From NCBI GenBank assembly GCA_038238185.1, contig JBBRXY010000128.1:1-6727 (forward strand): 6,727 nt of DNA, in the 5' to 3' direction. The notes below the pieces were generated by a model. It did not search any database, was not told where the DNA came from, and was given only the letters and a program-made list of their open reading frames with translations. The position numbers were made by a program, and so were the translations under genes. Each line of letters opens with the position of its first letter. Position 1 is the first letter of the stretch. The DNA is from DATAQC01 sp038238185. Its GTDB lineage: Bacteria; Actinomycetota; Acidimicrobiia; Acidimicrobiales; AC-14. Of the stretch, positions 1 to 5,777 are shown one piece after another.

Positions 1-1664
1 GACCGCTGGCGCCCGCTCCCATTTGAACCCTGGCCGGAAGGGTCGGACTGACCATTGCCCTTGCCATTCCCGGTGGGGTTGGCAGCGACACTGCCGTAGC
101 CGTCGTACTCGTAGCCGTAGCTGCCCTCGGAGGAGGCTCCGTTCAGCACCACACCGACGATCGGGGCGTCGACCTGGCCGAGCAGGGTGAGAGATCGCCG
201 AAGCTGCTTCCTCGTGGTGACGCCCGCGGTGACGACGAGGACCGTGCCATCGACACGAGCCGACAACACGACCGCGTCGGTGACCGGGAGGACCGGGGCA
301 CAGTCGATGAGCACGGTCTCGGAGTGGGCCTCGAGAGCGGTGAGAATCTCACCGGCCCGGCCCGACGACAACAACTCCGATGGGTTGGGTGGCAGCGGGC
401 CCGAGGGCAGTATCGAAAGCCCGTCGTAACCGGGCACCGGGACCACTGCCGTGGACAGAGGGGCGGTGCCCACCAACACGGAGGTGAATCCGACTTCCTC
501 GGCAATGCCGAAGAACGCATGGATACGCGGGCGCCGGAGGTCACAACTCGCCATCGTGGCGCTGTGGCCGGCTCGGGCCAGCGCTACGGCCAGGTTGGCG
601 GTGGTGGTGGTCTTGCCCTCGCCCGCACCTGGGCTGGTGATCTGAATGGTGCGCATCGGCCGGTCGATCCCGATGAAGCGGATCGCTGTTCTCAGCGTGC
701 GGTAGGCCTCAGCAGCCGATGAGTTGGGTAGGGCGGCCGACACCAGGCGGGGTTCGGACCGGTTGCGCCACCCGATGACTCTCGGGATCACCCCGAGTAC
801 GGGAAGATCGCCAAGGATGCGCTCCAGGTCGTCGCGGTCCTTGATCGACTCGTCGAGCTGGTCGGCCAAGAAGGCCAGCCCGACGCCGAGGATCAGCCCG
901 AGGAGCACCCCGAGGGCGAAGTTGCGCTTCGTCGTCGGGCTGATCGGCGTTTTCGGCGGCACCGCCGGCGACACGATCTGCGCTCCACCATTCTGGAGGG
1001 AGGTGTCGACCGAGAGCTGGTCGAGCTTGTCCTTGTACGCTGCCCTCTGGCTCTCGAGGCTCTGCTGTTCGGGCGTGTGGGTCGGGGGCGTGTTCGGAGG
1101 CTTGCCGGCGTCGGCCGCGGCCGCCCGGGCGTTGGCCTCGTCGAGCTGCCTCTGGAGATCGTCGATCTTCTTCTGGAGCGTCGTGCTGAGACCGAGGAGG
1201 CCGTCGAGGCTCTGCTGACGACGGAGGTTGATGTACTCCTCGGCGTAGGCGGTGGCCACGTTGGCCGCCTGGGCGGCGTCGCTGCTCTGGGCAGAGACGT
1301 CGATGACCGCGGTGCTGCCCACGATCGACGCGGTGGCGCCCGGCACGTTGCCGAGCCGCTTCACGACCGCGGCGCGTACGAGAGCGGCCTGGAGGACCTC
1401 GATCTCGGTCTGGATGGAGTTGGGATCGATGTAGGAGCCGTAGTTGCCCTGGAAGGCCGATTGGCTGGGCGAGATAAGAACCCGGGCATGAGCCTGGTAC
1501 ACGCGCGTCTGAAGAAGGGAATAGGCCAGGGCGCTGCTGGCGACCACGACCAGGGTCAGGATCACCACCCATTTCCGCCGGACGAGGATCGACAGATAGT
1601 CGCGGACGGTCTGCCGCTCGCCGCTGGGCACGACACCCATCCTACTGGGAGGTTGCACACCCAT
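1..1664 (-). CDS. Wzz/BY-kinase fusion: polysaccharide chain-length regulator with tyrosine autokinase domain (3' end outside window)
   Basis: The reading frame is open from an ATG at 1664 to the window edge and shows 554 residues. Residues 20-66 (start of the Wzz domain) contain a membrane helix at about 32-51. An extracytoplasmic part follows, with a short coiled coil near 150-180. A Pro-rich stretch (VSPAVPPKTPISP, 231-243) precedes a second helix at about 249-268. The cytoplasmic kinase part has the oligomerisation motif EAYRTLR (319-325), Walker A PGAGEGKTTT (345-354, Lys351), a Walker A'-like ASCDLRRP (372-379), LPSGPLPPNPSELL (419-432) and Walker B VLIDCAP (451-457). A tyrosine cluster YGYEYDGYG (516-524) is followed by a Gly/Asn/Ser-rich tail. 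In this family such proteins set polymer length and control export through autophosphorylation of the C-terminal tyrosines. Two deviations stand out: the first Asp of Walker A' is Ser373, and Walker B has CAP where TPP is usual. The start lies two bases after the upstream gene's TAA, implying translational coupling. An in-frame ATG eight codons later is a less likely start. Confidence 0.93.
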   Translation of the reverse strand, partial: MGVQPPSRMGVVPSGERQTVRDYLSILVRRKWVVILTLVVVASSALAYSLLQTRVYQAHARVLISPSQSAFQGNYGSYIDPNSIQTEIEVLQAALVRAAVVKRLGNVPGATASIVGSTAVIDVSAQSSDAAQAANVATAYAEEYINLRRQQSLDGLLGLSTTLQKKIDDLQRQLDEANARAAAADAGKPPNTPPTHTPEQQSLESQRAAYKDKLDQLSVDTSLQNGGAQIVSPAVPPKTPISPTTKRNFALGVLLGLILGVGLAFLADQLDESIKDRDDLERILGDLPVLGVIPRVIGWRNRSEPRLVSAALPNSSAAEAYRTLRTAIRFIGIDRPMRTIQITSPGAGEGKTTTTANLAVALARAGHSATMASCDLRRPRIHAFFGIAEEVGFTSVLVGTAPLSTAVVPVPGYDGLSILPSGPLPPNPSELLSSGRAGEILTALEAHSETVLIDCAPVLPVTDAVVLSARVDGTVLVVTAGVTTRKQLRRSLTLLGQVDAPIVGVVLNGASSEGSYGYEYDGYGSVAANPTGNGKGNGQSDPSGQGSNGSGRQR

Positions 1665-1666
1665 CG

Positions 1667-2176
1667 TTAGCATCGCCTGTCCCGGATCTCGGCATCGGCG
1701 GTGCCGAGCCATTCGTGGAGGACCGAACGCATCCCCGCCCCTCGCTGCGTGGCGACGACGGTCACCGAACCCGCCACACATCGCTCGAACAGAAGCCGGG
1801 TCCGGTGCACGTGGACGGGATCGGTCACGACGATCACGCGGCGCCACCCACGGTCGGCGGCCAGGAGACCTGCGGCCCGAGCTTCGGTCCGAGTGTTGTC
1901 GGGATCAGGGCTCAGGCACACCACGGCGATCTTGGGGCTGTGGCGACACAGGTCCTTGGCTTCGGGGAGGTCGGGCAGGCCATCGACGACGAGATTGGGC
2001 GCCACGCCGGCTCGCACCAGGCTGAGGGCCAGCGGCAGCCGGCCGCCGACGTCGCCGGAAAGGACCACGACAGCATCAGCCGAGCGAGGAGCCTCGTCGG
2101 GCGCGGGACGAACAAAGGGCAGCATGCTCGCCACCAGCCCCGCCCCAGCGACGGCCACCACGACCAGGGCGAGCAC
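1667..2176 (-). CDS. YdcF-like DUF218 membrane-anchored protein
   Basis: From a GTG at 2176 the product is 169 residues. It has an N-terminal hydrophobic anchor (residues 1-20), then DUF218 signatures: SADAVVVLSGDVGGR (32-46), DNTRTEARAAG (93-103), and VVTDPVHVHRTR (116-127), which matches the family's VT-x-x-x-H-x-x-R element. DUF218 proteins sit in envelope gene clusters of many bacteria and have been linked to cell-wall or glycan metabolism (ElyC, SanA, YdcF), but no reaction is firmly known. It is short for the family. The start is uncertain: no ATG or ribosome binding site is evident. A CTG at 2200 would overlap the upstream stop as CTGA and give 177 residues. The frame stays open far upstream inside the preceding gene, but that part is an arginine-rich shadow. 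It sits between the membrane protein and the Wzz-kinase and is almost certainly cotranscribed with both. Confidence 0.85.
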   Translation of the reverse strand: MLALVVVAVAGAGLVASMLPFVRPAPDEAPRSADAVVVLSGDVGGRLPLALSLVRAGVAPNLVVDGLPDLPEAKDLCRHSPKIAVVCLSPDPDNTRTEARAAGLLAADRGWRRVIVVTDPVHVHRTRLLFERCVAGSVTVVATQRGAGMRSVLHEWLGTADAEIRDRRC

Positions 2177-2196
2177 CGCTGCTGGGCGACGACCGG

Positions 2197-3552
2197 TCAG
2201 CGGAGGGGGGTCCCCGTGATTGGTGCAGGGACTCGTGGGCTCAGGCCCGGATCGTCGGCGGCGGCGGCGTCGCGGAGGACGCGGCGCTCCGCCAGGCCCA
2301 GGGCCATGATCGGGGCCAGCAGTACCAACAGCTGCATGCGCTCGCGGACGACGGTGCCGAAGTTGCCGATGATCAGGGCGAGCACGGCGGCGACGGCCAC
2401 GGACGGCATGAACAGGACCAGCCACTGACGGCCTCGCTGTCGCGCCGCCCGCTGGCCCCACCAGAAGGCCGCGGCCAGCACCCACCAGACGAGGATGTCG
2501 GGTATCGCGACCAGCTGCCGGGCGCCGTCCAGCTGCCAGGGGAACGGACCGACGGCCACGGTAACGAGCCCCTGGGGCAGGAAGGTCACCGCTCGGGACG
2601 TGGTGGAGATGTCGGTCTGACTCGCGTAGCCGCTGGCGGCCACGGCCAGACCCTGGCGCGCCGAATTGGCCTGCCTCAGGTTCGCGCTGAGCGCCTTGTC
2701 GTATCCCGACGAGCCCACGCCCAGGCTCACCACGCCTGCCGCCAGGGCGGCGACCAGCAACCCCCCCACCAGGCCCCCGGCCACCTCCCCGCGGCCGAGC
2801 ACGATCCCGGCGAAGATGCCCACGCCGACGGCCACGCCGAGCTGGGAACGGAACGTGAGCAGGACGGGAAGCACGACCGCCAGAACCAGCAAAGGGCCGG
2901 CTGAGTAGCGGTGGACGAGGCGGACGGCACAGTTGGCGGCCACCGCCACCAGGAAGACGAACGCCGCCTCCTTCAGCAGCTGCGACGTCCACAGGACGAT
3001 CCCGGGTACCACGACGACGATGGCCGTTGCGTAGCGGGCGGCGGGCCGACCGAAGAGCCGCCAGGTCGTGTCGGTCACGACCGGCACCAACAGCGCGGCC
3101 AGCATCGCGTTCAAGGCCACCCCGGCCCACGTGGAGTGCCCGAAGATCCAGTAGACGCCGGCCAGCACGTAGTAGTAGCCCTCCTTGCCGGCGGGCAGGC
3201 TGGGCATCGCCACCCCGTGCGACCAGTGGGCGGCGATCTGGGTGGCGACGGTGTCGTAGGTGCGGGCATCGGGGCCCAGAAAGGTGGTCAGGGTGCCGAT
3301 GTTGACGACGAGCAGCCCGAAGGCAAGGTGCACACCGAGGGAGGCGAGCGCCCACCGGCGGACGAGGCGGACGGCCTCCGGGTCGTCGAAACGACCGATG
3401 AGGACTTCGGTGGTGGCGACGACAGCGAGAACACCCACCACGACCAACGCCAGCAGCCCGACGGCGGCGCTGTGGCGCCCGACCAGGCCGCCCGACGCCA
3501 CGCCGATCAGGATCACACCGCCAACCCCGAGGCCCTGGTGCTTGAGCGTCAT
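2197..3552 (-). CDS. Polytopic membrane protein, GT-C/Wzy-like (probable glycan polymerase or glycosyltransferase)
   Basis: From ATG 3552 the product is 451 residues and very hydrophobic, with roughly ten or more membrane segments. An acidic loop after an early helix reads GPDARTYDTVA (93-103), which resembles the Asp-containing first loop of GT-C glycosyltransferases. Further recognisable elements are VPGIVLWTSQLLKEAA (182-197), FLPQGLVTVAVGPFPWQ (324-340) and GNFGTVVRERMQ (396-407). By recollection, this last combination recurs in polymerase-like membrane proteins of exopolysaccharide clusters; no search was possible. The likely substrate is a lipid-linked sugar or repeat unit, acted on at the outer face of the membrane. 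An upstream in-frame ATG at 3615 would add 21 polar residues (MTDCLVVRYKF...) before the first helix. I prefer 3552 because the first helix begins right after MTLKHQ, and because a TATCCT box lies ten bases upstream (last base 3562), as expected for a near-leaderless message. It is the first gene of the leftward unit; the next gene begins within about 20 bases of its stop. Confidence 0.82.
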   Translation of the reverse strand: MTLKHQGLGVGGVILIGVASGGLVGRHSAAVGLLALVVVGVLAVVATTEVLIGRFDDPEAVRLVRRWALASLGVHLAFGLLVVNIGTLTTFLGPDARTYDTVATQIAAHWSHGVAMPSLPAGKEGYYYVLAGVYWIFGHSTWAGVALNAMLAALLVPVVTDTTWRLFGRPAARYATAIVVVVPGIVLWTSQLLKEAAFVFLVAVAANCAVRLVHRYSAGPLLVLAVVLPVLLTFRSQLGVAVGVGIFAGIVLGRGEVAGGLVGGLLVAALAAGVVSLGVGSSGYDKALSANLRQANSARQGLAVAASGYASQTDISTTSRAVTFLPQGLVTVAVGPFPWQLDGARQLVAIPDILVWWVLAAAFWWGQRAARQRGRQWLVLFMPSVAVAAVLALIIGNFGTVVRERMQLLVLLAPIMALGLAERRVLRDAAAADDPGLSPRVPAPITGTPLR

Positions 3553-3635
3553 GCCGCGCTGAGGATACCGGCACCACCGGGTAAACTTGTACCGGACGAC
3601 TAAACAGTCAGTCATCCGACTGGCGGGGGACAGCG
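3553..3635. promoter_or_regulatory. Divergent intergenic region, candidate back-to-back promoters
   Basis: This 83-base gap separates the leftward glycan unit from the rightward transferase and contains the only AT-richer pocket in the locus (3580-3615). Candidate -10 boxes of the actinobacterial TANNNT form are TAAACT at 3582-3587 for the rightward gene and TATCCT at 3567-3562 for the leftward gene. No convincing -35 hexamers were found at 16-18 base spacing, so both are tentative. A short imperfect dyad, GACTAAACAGTC, lies at 3597-3608. Shared control of both units is inferred from the layout only. Confidence 0.3.
3625..3630 (+). promoter_or_regulatory. Ribosome binding site GGGGGA that points to a non-ATG start
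   Basis: GGGGGA is the only purine-rich Shine-Dalgarno-like run upstream of the transferase. It lies five bases before ATC 3636 and eight bases before ATC 3639. It is far from GTG 3708, the first standard start codon in the frame, which has no comparable site in front of it. Confidence 0.45.
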
Positions 3636-4703
3636 ATCATCCAACCTGATCCGCAGCTACTCCTCATCACTGCAGTCAGCTTCGGTAGCGCCGCGCTGCT
3701 CACACCGGTGGCCCGTCGGGTGGCCGTCCGGCGCGACATCACCGACCGCCCGGGAAAGGGTAAGGGCCACGCCGTCGCCACCCCCTATCTCGGTGGCGTG
3801 GCCATCGCCATCTGCGTCCTCGCCGGTTCCACCCTGCTGCCGCAGTGGAGGGCCGAAGCCGTGGTGCTGGTGGCGGCGGCCCTGCTCGTCGGCACCATCG
3901 GCCTCGTCGACGACATCCGCGCCCTCGGTCCCCTCCCGCGGGTCGCGGTGGAGGTGGTGGCCGCCACCATCGTCTTCGCCGCCGGAGCCCGAGCCCAGTT
4001 GGGCGGGCCCGTCGTCAACTACCTCGTCACCGTTGGCTGGCTGGTGGTGATGACCAATGCCTTCAACCTGCTCGACAACATGGACGGTTGCGCCGGGGTC
4101 GTCGCCGCCGTGACCGGCACCGGGCTGGCCGTCGCCGCCCTGCTCCAGGGCCAGGTACTCGTGGGCGGGCTGGCCGTAGTGGTGGCTGCCACATCTGTCG
4201 GGTTCCTGGTGCACAACTGGCACCCGGCCCGCATCTTCATGGGCGACGCCGGATCGCTGTTCCTGGGGTTCCTGCTGTCGGCCATCGCCCTCAAGCTCCG
4301 CTTCCCCGGGTCGCACCTCAGCAGCATCGCCGCGGTGATCCTCCTGGCCGGGATGGCGTTGTTCGACACCACCCTCGTCGTGCTGTCGCGCGTCCGGGCC
4401 GGCCGACCGATCCAGATCGGCGGCGTCGACCACACCTCGCATCGGCTGCAGCGCCTCGGCATGGGACCGCCGGTGGTAGCCCTGGTCTTGGCCGTGGGCA
4501 CGGGTGTCTGCGTCACCCTCGGCATCCTCGTTGGCCGCGACCTGATCCCGCCGATGGGCGTCCTTCCCCCGGTGGCGGTGGTCGCCGTGGTGGGATGGGT
4601 CCTGCTCCTGCGGGTGAGCGTCTACGACCAGCCCGACCCTACGGTGCCCCAGCCTCGACGACGGCGAACACCGGTGGTCGACGAGGCGAGGGCAACGCCA
4701 TGA
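3636..4703 (+). CDS. WecA/MraY-family polyprenyl-phosphate sugar-1-phosphate transferase
   Basis: This integral membrane enzyme transfers a sugar-1-phosphate (GlcNAc-1-P in WecA) from a UDP-sugar to undecaprenyl or decaprenyl phosphate, the first step of lipid-linked glycan assembly. With a start at 3636 it has 355 residues, normal for the family, and about ten or eleven helices. Motifs in order are DRPGKGKGH...TPYLGG (37-54, the DxPxxRKxH element with the Arg replaced), GLVDD (89-93), NAFNLLDNMDG (141-151), FMGDAGS (201-207) and DHTSHRL (265-271). Together these contain the expected metal- and substrate-binding acidic residues. The frame is open from 3585 but has no ATG, GTG or TTG before GTG 3708. 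Starting at 3708 would remove most of the first helix (LLLITAVSFGSAALLTPV), which aligns with the family. I therefore place the start at ATC 3636 or 3639, behind a good ribosome site; the conservative alternative is 3708 (331 residues). It is divergent from the polymer unit and probably supplies its primed carrier. The exact sugar is unknown. Confidence 0.9.
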   Translation: MIQPDPQLLLITAVSFGSAALLTPVARRVAVRRDITDRPGKGKGHAVATPYLGGVAIAICVLAGSTLLPQWRAEAVVLVAAALLVGTIGLVDDIRALGPLPRVAVEVVAATIVFAAGARAQLGGPVVNYLVTVGWLVVMTNAFNLLDNMDGCAGVVAAVTGTGLAVAALLQGQVLVGGLAVVVAATSVGFLVHNWHPARIFMGDAGSLFLGFLLSAIALKLRFPGSHLSSIAAVILLAGMALFDTTLVVLSRVRAGRPIQIGGVDHTSHRLQRLGMGPPVVALVLAVGTGVCVTLGILVGRDLIPPMGVLPPVAVVAVVGWVLLLRVSVYDQPDPTVPQPRRRRTPVVDEARATP

Positions 4704-4852
4704 GCGCCAGGAACGCCGCGACCGCCTCATCGACACACACCCCGCCCAGCTCCCCCGCCGGGCCCGTTGTGGTCGTGCATCCGACGCCGTCCTCGTCGAC
4801 CCGTCCCGCCTGGCCGCCCGGTGGCCCCACGTGGCTCCCGGTGAGCCCCTGA
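4700..4852 (+). CDS. Possible small Pro/Ser-rich protein overlapping the transferase stop (doubtful)
   Basis: An ATG at 4700 overlaps the transferase TGA as ATGA, a classic coupling arrangement. The frame runs 50 codons (MSARNAATASSTHTPPSSPAG... ending WLPVSP). The product has no recognisable domain, no helix and no signal peptide, and its composition (Pro, Ser, Thr, Ala) is what random high-GC sequence gives. The frame one step over (from 4702) also looks codon-biased, with mostly C or G at third positions and a segment DAVLVDPSRLAARWP, so this stretch could instead be the remnant of a lost gene. The remaining 20 bases before the convergent methyltransferase stop hold no clear terminator. 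Confidence 0.2.
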   Translation: MSARNAATASSTHTPPSSPAGPVVVVHPTPSSSTRPAWPPGGPTWLPVSP

Positions 4853-4872
4853 CCCTGCGCCCCCCTGGACCC

Positions 4873-5757
4873 CTACCGCCCGTCCGCCGCCGTGAGGCTG
4901 TCTCGGAGCCACGTGAGCGTCGGCTGGTGACCGGTGTTCAGGTAGACCAAGTCCAGCCGCAGCGGCTGGTACAGATCCTCGATCGGGTAGATCTGGAAGG
5001 CCGTCGCCACGTCGTCACGGACGAAGAAGGCGTTTGTGCCAGCGAGGCTGCACGTGAGCAACGAGTAGCGCCCTTCGACGATCTCAGCGAGCGCAGCGAT
5101 GGAGGCGCCGTGGCGGTCGTTCCTCCCCCATGCGTGAGCTGCGTCGTATCTCATCGTGAGCTTCATCGGCGGGGGGAACTTGGCGTTGTACTCGACGCAG
5201 ATCACCTTCGGTGAGATCACTGCGAGGGAGGCGTCGAGCACTTGGAGGTCGTTGCCGTCGATGTCGAGCGAGAACAGATCGGGTTCCGTTGTGCCGAGGA
5301 TCTCGGTGTAAATGGTGAGCAGGCCCTTGATGTTGTCGAGGTCGATGACTTTACGGTCGACCAGCAGACTCGGGAACGACGCGCTGCCGAGTGCGGCGAC
5401 GATCGAGTCGATGTTGGCGGTTGAGCCGTCTACCCAGACACCGCGCCAGCCGTTCAGGAGCAAGGCGTGGGTGTTGTTCTCTAGGCCGTTGCCACACCCG
5501 ATCTCGATGAGCGTCTCGCCACCGCCGAGGGTGTCGAAGATGGCTGCGATGACGCCGTCCTCGTCGCACTGTGAGTAGATCTTGAAGCCCCGTGCTGCCA
5601 TGTTCTCAGGGCTGTGCTCCCGCATCTCGCGGCGGAGCCGGTCTAGTTCGATGCGGATGCGTTGCTGGTCTAGTTCGATGCGGCGTCCTCCGTCGTCGTT
5701 CATCACCCCGGCGAACAGGTAGAGGTAGCCCTTGAGCCTCTTCTTCAATGTCACCAT
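4873..5757 (-). CDS. FkbM-like SAM-dependent methyltransferase
   Basis: From ATG 5757 the product is 294 residues. Residues 25-45 form a short charged coiled coil containing a 9-residue repeat. The Rossmann methyltransferase core follows: YSQCDEDGVIAAIF (61-74), SAM-binding motif I LIEIGCGNGLENN (83-95), an acidic residue after strand 2 (VDGS, 109-112), LFSLDIDGND (161-170), and VICVEYNAKFPPP (185-197). This pattern fits FkbM-type enzymes, which usually O-methylate sugars or small metabolites and are common in polysaccharide and LPS loci. The acceptor here is unknown. An AAGAAG ribosome site about five bases upstream supports ATG 5757 over GTG 5763. Hand-counted 60-base lines inside this gene give about 57-68% GC, while lines in the neighbouring transferase gene give 70-82%. 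This suggests the gene was acquired separately. It is convergent with the transferase and divergent from the phage fragment, so it is not part of the leftward glycan unit. Confidence 0.88.
   Translation of the reverse strand: MVTLKKRLKGYLYLFAGVMNDDGGRRIELDQQRIRIELDRLRREMREHSPENMAARGFKIYSQCDEDGVIAAIFDTLGGGETLIEIGCGNGLENNTHALLLNGWRGVWVDGSTANIDSIVAALGSASFPSLLVDRKVIDLDNIKGLLTIYTEILGTTEPDLFSLDIDGNDLQVLDASLAVISPKVICVEYNAKFPPPMKLTMRYDAAHAWGRNDRHGASIAALAEIVEGRYSLLTCSLAGTNAFFVRDDVATAFQIYPIEDLYQPLRLDLVYLNTGHQPTLTWLRDSLTAADGR
5640..5683. repeat. In-frame direct repeat (17-base unit, 27-base period) in the methyltransferase coiled coil
   Basis: GGTCTAGTTCGATGCGG occurs exactly at 5640-5656 and again at 5667-5683. 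The 27-base period is nine codons. On the minus strand it encodes RIELDQQRI followed by RIELDRLRR. This looks like a recent small duplication lengthening the N-terminal coiled coil. Confidence 0.75.
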
Positions 5758-5777
5758 GGCCACTTCTTAGCTTGTAG

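Noticed and set aside
709..1572. 287-residue leftward open frame inside the Wzz-kinase gene
   Set aside because: It is an Arg/Gly/Pro-rich shadow. The adjacent frame gives the continuous Wzz-kinase protein with all family motifs.
1715..2428. Rightward frame opposite the DUF218 gene
   Set aside because: It is low-complexity and without motifs, and it crosses two real genes on the opposite strand.
1667..3577. Apparent 636-residue leftward protein
   Set aside because: Its first 460 or so residues are an Arg-rich shadow of the membrane protein gene. Only the final 169-177 residues are a real DUF218 protein.
2911..3603. 230-residue rightward frame opposite the membrane protein
   Set aside because: It is rich in Gly, Asp, Gln and His with no domain, as expected for the antisense of a hydrophobic high-GC gene.
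3657..4736. 359-residue leftward frame opposite the transferase
   Set aside because: It is a His/Gly/Asp/Gln-rich antisense shadow. The plus strand carries every WecA-family motif.
4831..5214. 127-residue rightward frame opposite the methyltransferase 3' end
   Set aside because: It overlaps a clearly conserved gene on the other strand and has no recognisable motif of its own.
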